Source: Cocos nucifera (Eukaryota; Streptophyta; Magnoliopsida; Arecales; Arecaceae). From it: a DNA stretch of 64,000 bases. Made by a program: the position numbers and the translations under genes. Positions 48,440-60,790 of the stretch are shown here, in pieces. A model generated the notes under the pieces. It was not told the DNA's origin. It did no database searches and saw nothing but the letters and a program-made list of their open reading frames with translations. How positions within the stretch are numbered: position 1 is the stretch's first letter; the number at the start of each line of letters is the position of its first letter. The stretch lies in the NCBI GenBank assembly GCA_006176705.1, contig QRFJ01001903.1, forward strand, positions 124,001 to 188,000, given 5' to 3'.

Positions 48440-51400
48440 TCACGTAGCTCCAAGATCGAGAGAAGCTTTACTCCAGTTAAATTTCTCTCGAATCATAGGT
48501 TTTGTTAACACATCTACTGGATTTGCATCAGTATGAACATTTGTCAGAGAGATTAGACCATCATCCACCACATCTCTCATAAAGTGATAGTGAATATCGA
48601 TATGCTTCGTCTGAGAGTGAAATGCCGGATTTTTCGTCAAGTGCAATGCGCTTTGACTATCACACCTCATCCTGATCATATCTTGCTTCATCTTGAATTC
48701 TCCAAGAAGCCTCTTGAGCCAGATAGCTTCTTTACATGCATGTGCCATCATAATGTACTCCGCTTCTGTCGTTAATAATGCCACCATTGACTGAAGCTTA
48801 GATTTCTAGCTAATAGCACTACCGCCTATGGAGAATACATAACCTATGGTAGATCTCCTCTTACCTCGATCTCCTGCAAAATTAGAATCCACATATCTAA
48901 TGCACTCTAAATCCGTAGAACCATAATAAAGTGAATAATCAGTAGTCCTCCTTAGATATCGGAGGATCCATTTTACTGCTATCCAATGGTCGCTATCTGG
49001 ATTTACCATAAACTGCCTCACGACTCCCACTACTTGCACAATATCTGGTCTTGTGCATACCATGGCAAACATAAGGCTTTCTACTGTTGATGAATATGGT
49101 ACTCGGGCCATGTCAGCCTTTTCTGCTTTCATGCTGGGTGATTGCTCAACCGACAGTTTTAATTGAATAGAAAATGGGATAGTCACCAGCTTTATATTTT
49201 GCATGTTGAAGCACCGTAGAATCTTCTCCATATATCTCTTTTGTGAAAGCCAGACCTTCCTATCCTTTCTCTCCCGTAGCACCTTCATCCTGAGTATTTG
49301 GTTCACGGCTCCTAAGTCCTTCATTTTGAACTTTCCAACCAACTGAGTTTTCAGATTTGATATCCAACTTTTGTTATTCTCCACGACTATCATATCGTCA
49401 ATATATAATAGCAAGATACAGAAGCTTCCATCATCATAACCACAGAAATATGTACAATGATCTGCCTCTAGTCAATCAAATTCCAAACTCATAATGAAGG
49501 AATCAAATCGCTTGTATCAATATCTTGGCGCTTGTTTGAGACTATACAATGATTTGTTCAGCCGACAAACTAACTGCTTCTTATCTTTTTTGATAAAACC
49601 TTTAGGTTGCGCCATATAAACTCCCCCTCCAAGTCACCATGCAAGAATGCCATCTTTACATTTATTTATTCAAGTTTCATCCATAATTGCTACGATCGTC
49701 AAAATAATCTGAATAGTAGTCAGACAAACCACCGATGAGAAGATCTCATCAAAGTCAATTCTTGGCTTTTGAGCATATCACTTCACCACCAAACGTACTT
49801 TAAATCTCTCTACATTTTCATCTGTATCCTTTTTCACCTTATAGACCCACCGACATCCGATCAAACTCCTTCCCTTTGGTAAAATCACAAGCTCTCAATT
49901 CTTATTCTTCCAAAGTGACTCCATCTCCTCCTCTATAGCATAATGTCACTTTCTAGCATTAATGGACTCACAAGCCTCTCTATATGAAGTTGGCTCATCC
50001 TCCGCTAAAGCAACATAAGCACAAACATGGTTAGCAGAAAGAATGAAAGAAATGACATAGTTGTCATACCTCACGGGAGGTCTAATAACCCTCTTAGGTC
50101 TGTCGAACTCCGTTGGCAACTCTTTCGGTGAGATAGTATTCTCAGGTAATTGTGGAGACTGTGCACTTAGTTCATCATCAACTATCTCATCATTTACTTA
50201 TGCTTGTTCCTCATCGCATGCATCAAAAAACTCAATAGGAGTAACAACATCATCATTTTGCTTTTTCTTGGTGCCTTGAAAAGATTCTTCATTAAAAATA
50301 ACATCTCGACTAACAAAAATCTTATGGATAGTAGGGTCCCACAAGCGATACCCCTTTACTCCTATAGCATAACCAAGAAAGATGCAACTCCGAGAGTTTT
50401 TGTCCAATTTTGTCCTCTCTTTTGATATCCATGCATATGCATCACATTCAAAGACACGGAGATGGAAATAATTTACAGGTTTGCCGCTCCAAAGTTCTTC
50501 TGAAATATCCAGCACAAGTGATTTTGTTGGTGCTCGTTGACCAAATAACAAGCCATACTTATAGCTTCTACCCAAAATCTCTTATCCAATTTTGCGGTAC
50601 TCAGCATACTTCGAATCCTCTCTATGAGTGTTCTATTAAACCTCTCAGCCATGCCATTTTGTTGCGATATTTCGAAAACTATGAGATATCGTCAAATTCC
50701 ATGCTCGTCATAAAACTCTTCAAATTCTTTGGAGCAATATTCTCCTCCATTATCTGAATGCATGTACTTAATTTTTAAATCCTTTTAATTCATCACTAGA
50801 GTCTTGAATTTCTTGAAGGTCTCAAAAAATATCGGACTTCCACTTTAGAATATATATCCAAGTCTTTCGAGAATAGGCATCAATGAAGGAAACAAAGTAA
50901 GAATATCCACCCAATGACTTATCAGATGACTCTCAAGTATTTAAGTAGATAAGCTCAAGAAATTTCTTACTCCGATGCTGTGATAAAGAGAAATTAAAGA
51001 GAGTCTTCTTTGTTTACCATATATGCAGTCTTTACAAAATTTTAGTGATGGTGACCTATATCTTAGAAGAAGCTCCTTATTTGATAGTACCTGTAGCCCG
51101 TGCTCACTTATATGTGCCAAATGACGATGCCAAATCATCGAAAACACCATCTTTGCACTTGCTACTGCCGCTTCTTCCATCTGAGTCTTGTCCATTAATT
51201 TATAAAGACCACCCATCTGCTCTCTCTTAATCACCATCAAACATCCTTGATCTTTCTCTCTGACAAATTTTAAACCTTGCTTACAAAGCTTTCCAAGTGA
51301 TAGTAAACTCTTGCGAAGTGCATGAAAATGACATACATTAAAAAACGTCTGGACTATACCATCGAACATCTTGATCCAAATATTTTGCCACTCCAACTAT

Positions 51401-51890
51401 AAGATACGTTGTATTATTACCCAAATAGATAATTCCACCATCCCATGATTTGTATGTATGAAATCACTTCCTAAAAGAAGTCATGTAAAAAAATGCCCCT
51501 GAATGCAAGATCCAATGGTGTACAAGCTCGGATCTATCTATTGCCATCAATGCATCCCCATCTTCTGAAGTGGCCGAACCAACTTCACCTTCAGCAATAT
51601 TACTTTGAAAGTTTCCTGATTCAGATTTTATATCAACTCTTCTAGCATGGCAATCTTTCCTTACGTGTCCTAATTTTTCATAATTTCACCATTTTATCTT
51701 CTTTTTGCCATTGGATTTAGATCTTGTTTTCCTTCGATCACCACGTTCCCTCTCAAAAAGCATTCCTCGTGCTACTATGGCTTCTCCTAAAGAGCTTTCT
51801 TGATTAGATTTCTGCCTCATCTCCTTTGTTAGCAATGATGTAACAACTGACTCCATCTTGAGGGTTTCAACGTGAGGTTACTCAATAATT
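48440..51890 (-). pseudogene. Ty1-copia gag-pol pseudogene (Tork/Retrofit-like)
   Basis: Minus-strand order, high to low coordinates: a gag tail with a decayed zinc knuckle (WYNYEKLGHVRKDCHARR, about 51,690); a protease region (LVHHWILHSGA); GAG-pre-integrase at 50,941-51,396 with WHRHLAHISEHGLQVL and CKDCIYGKQ; and an integrase core with HSDNGGEY and QQNGMAERFNRT (about 50,640-50,750). The integrase end lies at 50,198-50,575. Reverse transcriptase with YIDDM and RNase H with TTEAEY and KHIDIHYHF occupy 48,440-49,620, ending in a LTKP tail. Domain order (integrase before reverse transcriptase) is that of copia. Many stops and shifts make it inactive. The lineage guess rests on motif resemblance only. 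The 5' part of gag and the 5' LTR are absent: similarity stops at about 51,890, where the foldback element begins. Confidence 0.9.
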
Positions 51891-52029
51891 TGATAATTAG
51901 TTAATAACACCATGGTTTCATTAAACATATCACATATTACTAGTCAACAATTTTATTTAATAGTAATTTAATGAGATTACTTGTTATTAATTGGTTAACA
52001 CAATTCTAATCTTGACAATATTATCATTT

Positions 52030-52620
52030 TAGTATTGGACGAGACCTATCCATGCTCTAGCTTATGGCAGACCAAATATAAATCATGTTTTTATCTATGC
52101 TCGACAACTAAAGCTCAGCCAACGACTAGTATTATAAATACTATGTTTAATTAAAACATGTCGGCTAGTCCAGATATTCTTTATTTAGACACAGTTCATT
52201 ATCTTGATTTGATTTCAGCACTGGATTAGTCACAACCATACTTTAGTCTATGGCAGGCCAAATATACACTATGCTTCTGTCCATAATCGGCAACCATAAT
52301 ATCACATCTCAGTCTACAACTAATATGCATATGGTTGACTGGTCCACATGCTCCCATTTTTTCATCCTTAAAATTATACAAAAATTATGTTTGTCTTTTT
52401 AATATTGGACTAATTATAATCATACTCTAGCCTATGGTAGGCCGAATGCAGTGCTGCACCCAAGCCCAAGACTGACCCAACATACACACTATTTCTTGTA
52501 TGGAAAAACTATCCAAATACCCCCCATATCCTATCCATTATGTTAAAGTCATAATTTAATTTTTCGGTATTAGAATAGTCATAGTCATACTCCAACCTAT
52601 GGTAGGTTAAAACGTAATGT
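52030..52620. repeat. 165-190 bp tandem units in the left foldback arm
   Basis: The landmark TATTGGACTAGTCATAACCA or variants, followed by TACTCTAGCCTATGGTAGGC or variants, starts at about 52,033, 52,213, 52,402 and 52,567: four units. The inverted right arm carries matching units near 54,580, 54,400, 54,210 and 54,040. Confidence 0.8.
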
Positions 52621-52905
52621 TGCACCCTAACTCGAGGTTGATCCAGCATACACATTATATTTCTTACATGACTGCCTAATCCAGATGCTGCCCATTCCAT
52701 CAATTATATTAAATCATGATTTTCTTTACTCAACATGATATCTATAACTAAGCACCATCATAATCCATGCAACATCAATTCATCAATACATAATACAGAT
52801 ATTAGTATATATAAAATATGGAATAATCATGTAGGTACATTTATATATATAATTTCTATAATCACGTAGATGATTGTGTTGAAAAATTTTTACCTCTATT
52901 GAAGA

Positions 52906-53717
52906 TTGACAGACAAAATAAGTATAGTCTCATACTAGAACTTATGAATTAGGGTGTTGTATACTCTGATCAAAGCCCTTCTTGACAGATGATTTCTTTT
53001 TTACTGAATCAACTTAAACATCAATGGAAAATCATTTAGCGAGTATTAGCAATTTAGAACTTCTACCGAAGTCCACTAGGGTCCATCACTAAGTTCCTTG
53101 AATCTCTTCACTCAACCCCTTAAATCAACTAGAGAGATAATAGAAGAGAGAGAAGAGAAAAGGAAGAAGAGAGAGAGAGAGAGCAAGAGAAAAGGAGAAT
53201 GAAGATAGAAAGAAAAGAGAAGAGGGAGAGCTCTTCTCTCTCCTGCTCCATGAATCATAGTCAGTGACCCAATCATGGCCCACGATAGTGACTCAATGAT
53301 CGGGCTATGGCAACCACCTACAGTAACCCAATATCATGGCCATGTCCGGTGACGGCGGTCGGTGCAGTGAAAGAAGAAAAGAAAAAAATCCTTCTCTTTC
53401 TTCTCGCTCTCTTCTTCATTTTTCTCTCTCTACATGTTCAGTTGACCATGGTCCAAAGATGTTTTGTGGGTTTGGATAGGAGGGGTCCTGGATCGGTGTA
53501 GCATAATCAAGGGTCCCAGGCTAGCATTGTGCAACAATCTATCATGATCTTTTGTAATTTTTCATCAGGGATCCTAGATGTTTACAATTATTCTGTCGAT
53601 GATGCCTATCTCTATAGGTAAGCAATTATCCAGGTAAGATGGTGTTGAGTAAAACACTGCCCTTGAATTCATAGACCAGGAGCAAGTTGATGCTCATAGT
53701 ATTTGAGCCAATCATTG
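52906..53717. other. Core between the foldback arms
   Basis: Contains a GA-rich tract (about 53,118-53,235), then repeated CAATCATGGCC/CAATGATCGGG/CAATATCATGGCC words at 53,265-53,345. Weak inverted similarity to the flanks continues outward from both sides. The open frame at 53,307-53,501 has no recognisable features. No transposase motif was seen. Confidence 0.6.
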
Positions 53718-54728
53718 GTAGAGATAAAGGCTCTTCAATATAATCATCTACATGATTATGAAAAATTATATATAGATATATTTATATGATTGATATATAT
53801 TTTTATATATTAGTATATATATTATGCATTATTGATTTGATGATGCATGGATTATAACTAATTGGTGCTTAATTGTAAATATCATGTGTAGTAAGCAAAA
53901 TTATGATTTAACATAATTGATGGATTACCGGTGGTATCTAGATTAGTCGATTATGTAAGAAATATAGTGTATATACTGTATCAGCCTTAGATTGGAGTAT
54001 AGCATACCATGCATGGGCGGGAGCATGACTGTGGCTATTTTAATATCGAGAATTAGATTATGACTTCAGCATAATAGATGGGGCATGAGCAGCATTTAGA
54101 CTCATGTACCATACAAGAAACATGATGCATGTGCTAGGTCAGCCTTGGACTAGGTGCAGCATCGTGTTTAACCTCCATGGGTTGGAGCATGGTTGTAATT
54201 AGTCAAATGCTAGAAAGATGAACATAATTTTGTATAAATTGAAGAGTAGATAAAATTAAAAGAAAGCATGTAGACTAGTCGATCATGTATGAAACATGAT
54301 GTATTAACCATGGGTGTGAGATGTAATATTATGGTTGCAGTCATAGGCAGAAGTATGATATATGTTTGACTTATCATGGGTTGGAGCATGGCTATGATCA
54401 GTCTAGTGTTGAAATCAAATTAAGATGATAAATCATATCTAATTGAAGGTTGACTAGCTACCAAGTGTGAAACATGATATTTGTAAAGTTAGTAGTGGGC
54501 CGAGATGTGGTTGTTGGCCACGAGCAAAAACATGATATATATTTGGCTTACCACATGCTGGAGCATAGGTAGATATAATCTAGTAATAGAATGATAATAT
54601 TGTCAAGATAGAAACTGTGTTAACAAGTTGATGACAAGTAATCTTACCAAACTACTATTAAATAGAATTGCTGAGTGGTGATATATATCATGTTTAATGG
54701 AATTGTGATATTATTATTTAATTAGCCA

Positions 54729-55375
<647 letters not shown>

Positions 55376-55667
55376 CTAAAAGATTGATTTCATATTCATA
55401 CTAATGTGAGTATGGAAGATTTTTTCTGGGTTGTAAAAGCTTACGTCACTATTTTTTTTTTCCTTTCTGAATTGCAAGATACATAATTTTGGATAGATTT
55501 GATCATAGATTTCGAGAGATGGAGTCATTTCTTAGGCTTTGCATGATCTCTAAGACTTCGCTCTAGAGTTTATATGGCAGTGTCGCATGGCTGGCCAATC
55601 CTGATGTTGGGTTCGAGGATTGATACACTTAATCTAAAACTCCTAGGTTTTAATGTATCATATCATA
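55376..55667. other. Spacer before the Helitron
   Basis: Mixed sequence with no recognised feature. It ends in TATCATATCA repeats that blur the exact left end of the Helitron. Confidence 0.5.
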
Positions 55668-57869
55668 TCATATATATATATATATAATAGTACTCTGTGA
55701 AGGGATATTATGGTGTTGCCAACTCAACCAGCCAAAATTCTCTTAATACACCACGTGTTCAATTTTTTTTATATATACTTTTTTTCTCCCATCATCTCGC
55801 CTTCAATCCAATCTCGCCCATGGCTTCGTCGCTCACCCTAACGTGGAGCCCATCATGGTTGTCAACACCATCAATGCTGCCCTCATTCATCCCACCCTCA
55901 ACCGCTCCAGTGGATCGGATAGTCAGATGGAGGGTAGAGATTGAGGGGCGGCTTGCCCGCCTCAAGGTCGAGTCTTTGGCGTGGCAGGCCAAGGCACTAC
56001 TCCAAAAGGCTCAGACAGCCACCACCGCCGTCGCTGCTGCTGACGATGGTGGTGGTTGCCGGTGGTGATTGGCTCCGAAGGACGTCCATTGGAAGGGACC
56101 GGATGGAGGACGGAGGGAGGGGGACGCGAGCGACAGGCCGCCACTGCTGTTGACGACGATGGCGGTTGTCGGTGGTCACCAGCTTCGGAGGATGCCCATT
56201 AGGGGGGCTAGATGGAGGATGGAGGGAGGGGGACATGAGCGACGAGGGGGGAAGGGGTGGGGCGAGGGAGGGGAGGAGAGAAGGGATTTTTTTTTTCTTT
56301 TGGTGTAGCAAATGGAGGAGATGGGGGTGGAGGCGGCGATGGGGATCGGGGGCATGCGGGGGCTAGAGGGGAGGTAGTTTTTTTTTTTCTTTTTTTTGCA
56401 TATGGAGGGGGAGGGGGTGCGGTTATCGATGGTGATTAGCGACGGAGAGCTGATCGGGATGTGGGGGTGGCGATGGGCACCCTTAGAATGGAGCGGGGGC
56501 GGAGGGGAGGGAGGCACGGACGAAGGGGGAGGAGGGCGCGGGGGAAGGGATGATTTTTTTTTATAAATATATATTTATTTTAAATTTAATGCTAAAAAAT
56601 AAAAAAATTAAAAATTAAAAAAATAAAATATTTAAAATATTTAATAAAGTTTTCAAAATAATAATAAAATATTACTTTTTAAAAAATGAATAATATGTGG
56701 GTGGGTTGATCTTAAGCTTTTTTTAATAAAATAATATTTTATTTTTATCAAAAATATTATTTTTGTTAATAATAATAATTTAAATATTAAAATATTATTA
56801 TTTTTATTAATAATAAAATATTATTATTATTAATCAATAATAAAATATTATTATTTGATTAATAATAAATATTATTTTAATATATAGGATAGAAAAGGAA
56901 AAATGAAAAAAATAAAATTTTTATATTTTTAAATATTAATAAAATATTATTATTTAATTAGTAGTATTATAAGATTATAACTTCACTTACCAAGAAATCT
57001 AGATTTTTTTAAAATTATATTTTTATTAATAATTTTAAAATATTATTTTAAAAAAATTATTTTAAAATTAATAATAAATATTATTTTTAAATATTAATAT
57101 TTTAAAAAATAAATTTTTAAAAAAATATTAGTCATTATAGAAAAATAAAATATTTAAATATTAATAAAATATTATTATTTAATTAGCAATATTATAAGAT
57201 TATAACTTTACTTACCTAAATTTTTTTAAATATTTTTTAAAAATTATATTTTTATTAATAATTTTATAATATTATTTATATAATAATATATTATTTTAAA
57301 AAAAATTATTTCAAAAAATTAATTATAAAATATTATTTTAAATATAAGTTTTCTAAAAAATAATTTTTAAAAAATATTAATAATTATACAAATAGTTTTT
57401 AAAATTAATAATAAAATATTTTTTAATAGTAAAATTTTTTTAAATTAATATTTTTTAAATATTTTTAATAATAATTATAATAAATATTAATAATTTTTTT
57501 ATTATGATCAGGATCGATATTTGCCAAAAGAGAAGGAGAGTGGTGGTGGGGTGGCACCGATGGGTATGGAGAAGGTATAAGAAGAAGAGAGTGGGCGGGA
57601 CTGCGATCGAGATTGACGATTGCCAAGAAAGAAGAAAAACCACGATGGAGCGGCATCGATGGATGTGAAAAAGAATGAGAACAGAAAGGAAGAATAAAAA
57701 AATATTAAAATATTATTTTATTAAATAATAAAAAAATATAATATATATAAAAAATAAAATAAAATATTAAAAAAATAAAAAAATATTTATTATAAATATT
57801 TATTATTTAAAAAATTTAATAATTACAACCATAATAATCTGCCCGTGCAACACGCGAGTCTTCGACTAG
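55668..57869 (+). mobile_element. Non-autonomous Helitron, about 2.2 kb (candidate)
   Basis: The 3' end reads CCCGTGCAACACGCGAG (57,842-57,858; a short imperfect hairpin), then TCTTCGACTAG, ending CTAG at 57,866-57,869 and followed by T. Helitrons end in a hairpin plus CTRR and insert between A and T (established), so this fits closely. The 5' end is placed at TC (55,668-55,669), preceded by A and followed by ATATATAATAGTACTCTGTG; the nearby TATCATATCA repeat leaves a 5-bp uncertainty. The interior has a GC-rich half (55,800-56,550) with degenerate repeated cargo and a very AT-rich half. No Rep/helicase was seen, so movement would need an autonomous partner. Confidence 0.66.
56040..56270 (+). 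repeat. 112-bp duplicated unit in the Helitron cargo
   Basis: GACGATGGTGGTGGTTGCCG (about 56,042) recurs as GACGATGGCGGTTGTCGGTG (about 56,155). Each is followed by a CTCCGAAGGA or CTTCGGAGGA word, then TGGAGGACGGAGGGAGGGGG or a variant, then GAGCGAC. Repetition of this kind keeps frames open on both strands, so I do not call genes here. Confidence 0.75.
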
Positions 57870-58540
57870 TTCATTTATAATTATAATTATAATTAATTAT
57901 AATCTTGGTTTATTTACTAAAATTACATGATCCACAAAAAGTATGCAAAAAAAAAAAATCCTGAATATGCCTAGTTAGTTCCTAACTAGTGCAAATAGAT
58001 ATAAATTTAGAGTAGATTTTTGGTGTAAATATATTGTCATAAAAAAATTATTAATTTTATCAACAATAATTCTCACTAATAATCATTTTATCATATACAT
58101 CCTTAATTATATCAATATATTTCACAAGAGTTTTTCTTTTCTAACATCTATCATAAAACTTCTTTGAGGATTCTATCATATGCTATATTTAGTTCAATGA
58201 AAATCACCTTTTAAACTTAGCATAAATCATCCAGGACAGGTCTATCCATATAAAATTCTCTATTTGTCCAAGTCTAGGTTTCATTGACAAAATCCCGATT
58301 AACCATGTTTACACAAGGACAAAAATACCTTCATGTTAAAGATGAATAAATCTTGGGATTTGACCTCCTACCGAAAACTAGGCCACTAGAGTGCCACGGT
58401 GGCGGAAAAGTGCCAAAAAAAAAATTACAAGATTATTAAAATTTAAATATAGAAATGTAGCGTACAATTATGAAAGGTTCCCGGGATTAACAAAATATGT
58501 AAACTGCATAAAATTTATTGCAGAAAGGAAAAAATATAAA
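57870..58540. other. AT-rich spacer
   Basis: No coding segment or element end was recognised between the Helitron and the LINE. Confidence 0.5.
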
Positions 58541-58639
58541 AAAATTATTCAGATAGTTTAGACCGTTGCATGCCATGACCTATTGATGCTTTAAGATTTA
58601 TGTTGTAGAAGCTTTTTATGTGATCGTTGGTGATAGACT

Positions 58640-60075
58640 GGATGGCGGCAGACGGGGGTAGTGCTGGTGTTGGCGAGCAACCACAGCAAAGTTCCAGAGA
58701 GCTCGCAAGGGGGTTCTCACTAGGAAAATGGATGGAAGAGGGCATTCCTTGGATGCCTAGTGTGGATTACACCGAAACCATAGCCAGGAGAAATTGAGAA
58801 ACTACGGCGATGGCTTCCGAAGATGGTTAGACTCTTGGAGGAGGCCATCTGGGCTGATGAGGAGAAATGGAGGGCATGTGCAGTGGTGGCGAAGACCCTC
58901 AGCAGCCGAAGGGTGGTAGTGGAGATAGTGGAGTGGAAATTCAAGCTTTGTGTAGGGCTGAAAAAGAAAGTCTAGGGATTTGGCCTAGAATGGGGCCATT
59001 TTATGGTGCATTTCTCTGAACCAGGCAAGAGGGACCTCGTGCTTGATCGGCCATAGGTGGTGGCTGGCCAAGCACTAGTGGTGGAGGCTTGGCGACCCCG
59101 ATTCTGCCTAGGGGAAGGAGCAATCAACTCCACCCGGGTTTGGGTATGCCTGCCGCATCTCTTGATGGAGTTATGGGGGGAGGCAGCAATCCAGTGCATC
59201 CTCGACCTTGTTGGAGAGTTTGTGGTGGTGGACGCATGCAAAGTGGAGCTAAGGAGGATTGGCTTTGCACGCACGTGCGTAAGGATGGACCTCTCTTGAC
59301 CACTATGGTCGGGAGTGCTGATCGATAGATCGGACGGTCTCTCGTGGCAACGCTTCGTGTAGGAGAACGTTGATGGAGTGTGCCTCCTGTGTGGCCGGTT
59401 CCACCTCATGACATCGTGTCCGAAGGATGCCGAAGCACAGCACCCCCTTCGCCCAGAGGATGTGGTCCAAATGTGAGACAGGGAGGCTGAGATGATGGAG
59501 GAAGGGCTCTAGATGGGGCCATGGCTCATCGCCATCTGGCAGTGGGTGCCAGGGCTGGAGGCTGGGGGCTGAATCAGGGAAGAAGGGGGCTGGGTCCAAT
59601 CGGGCCCCCAACTTGGATCTTAGGCTGAGTCAACCTAGGAAGGGGCCGACTCAAGAGGGGATGGCTGGATGAAGCCCTCCCGAATTGCACAGCGGAGATC
59701 TTCCCCCAGATCAATGGATGGATCGGAGGTGGAAGGCATCAAAATGTATGCGGGCATGGAGATTTATGCGATTGGGCCGGCCAATAAATTTGGCCCGCTC
59801 GCATCTAATCGGACTGGGCGCATGGATAGCCCATTTTTAAATGCGGTGGACTTGATAGGGCCAATGGGCTCGCGGCCCGTGGTGAGCGGGACTAGCACTA
59901 GGTTGCTCAAACGTGCACGACCCAATGACTCTGAAGGGGGCCAAGTACTGATGAAGACCTGCGGGAGGGGAGAGGCTCCTATTGGCCCTAAAAAGGGCCC
60001 AATTCAGCCTAACAAGTCAAACGACAAGGCCCTGACCTGTCAGGTAGATCTGATTGACCTATCAGCTATCTAGGG
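58640..60075 (+). pseudogene. LINE ORF1 (DUF4283 plus CCHC knuckle), broken
   Basis: Plant LINE ORF1 proteins bind RNA. In the middle frame I read FLVHFSEPGKRDLVLDRP, a stop, then VVAGQALVVEAWRPRF, later VWVCLPHLLMELWGEAAIQ and RRIGFARTCVRMDLS. This is the usual DUF4283 pattern (...RPW...L.V..W.P.F...VWVRLP.LP.ELW...). A CCHC-like knuckle follows (VCLLCGRFHLMTSCPKDAE, about 59,375-59,430; C-x2-C-x3-H-x4-C). Several stops and shifts show that the gene is dead. The open frame 59,669-60,073 belongs to its poorly conserved C-terminal region. Confidence 0.72.
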
Positions 60076-60410
60076 AGGGGATGGGGTATTTCTTTTCTCG
60101 ATTGGGACCCTGAGAAAGGGGGAATTGGCCATGGTCCAGACAGAAGATCAGATGACTAACAATAATATCCAGGCGGTGCAGGCCTCTGGCACGGGGAGGC
60201 ACCCTACACTACAGAAGGATTTGAAGCACGAGGGATCCATGGCAATGAGCCCAAACCTGGACCATGAGGTGGCAGTAGACATGCTGAGGTGGGCCATCTA
60301 GGTGACTGAGGGGACTTTGGAGGTTGCAGATTCGATGGACATAGGGTGGAGGGTGATGCTTTGATGGAGGGGGGTTCGGATGAGGACCACCTCCACCACC
60401 AATCGGCCCA

Positions 60411-60790
60411 ATGAATTTTTTGATTTGGAACTCTCAGGGAGTGGGGAAGCCTTCCTTCCATACAACCTTTAGAAGGATCATCCAACAACATTGCCCTGAT
60501 ATCTGTGTCCTACTTGAGACCCAACTTTTAGGGCGAGTGTTGCCCAGATCAGGTGCTGGAACCTGCTAGCATCGAGTTTCTACGTGGTGGAGTCTAGGGG
60601 CCTCTCAAGAGGGATTATGGTTCTTTGGCAATGTGGCATGGTTAAGGTAGATGCATTCCATGGATGTGAGCAGTAGATGACCTTAGTTATCTCTGAGCTG
60701 ATCGGTGACCCTTGGCTTCTCTTCGATGTTTATGCGAGCACTGAGTACAGAGAGTGGAGGGTGGTATGGTCTAAGATCTCTAGGCTGCTA
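60411..60790 (+). pseudogene. LINE ORF2 endonuclease N-terminus, truncated
   Basis: ATG 60,411 starts MNFLIWNSQGVGKPSFHTTF, then RRIIQQHCPDICVLLETQL, the N-terminal apurinic-endonuclease pattern WN.RG.G......L......PDI..L.ET.L with the catalytic Glu in LLETQL. After a shift it continues NLLASSFYVVESRGLSRGIM and, past a stop, ISELIGDPWLLFDVYAS. Only about 120 residues remain, so the catalytic His and the reverse transcriptase are missing. Confidence 0.78.

Larger units (their letters stand above)
51893..54728. mobile_element. Foldback-type element with about 1-kb inverted arms
   Basis: The left arm (51,893-52,905) and right arm (53,718-54,728) are imperfect reverse complements over about 1 kb. 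Landmarks shared in inverted order are TTCATTAAACAT, TTTATTTAATAGTA, GATTACTTG, GTTAACACA, TCTTGACAATATTATCATT and, at the inner end, CACGTAGATGATTGTGTTGA. The arms are themselves made of tandem repeats. The interior of about 810 bp has GA-rich sequence but no transposase. Long repeat-built inverted arms around a small core define foldback elements in other eukaryotes; some MULEs also have long arms. The exact ends and target duplication could not be fixed. No protein is encoded, so the class remains open. Confidence 0.78.
58545..60790 (+). mobile_element. L1-type LINE, ORF1 plus the start of ORF2, truncated
   Basis: A non-LTR retrotransposon fragment on the plus strand: ORF1-like sequence (58,640-60,075) followed by the start of an endonuclease ORF (from 60,411). 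The downstream endonuclease, reverse transcriptase and tail are missing. Homology stops at about 60,790, where a sequence starting TGTAATAACC begins. The 5' edge near 58,545 is approximate. Confidence 0.75.
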
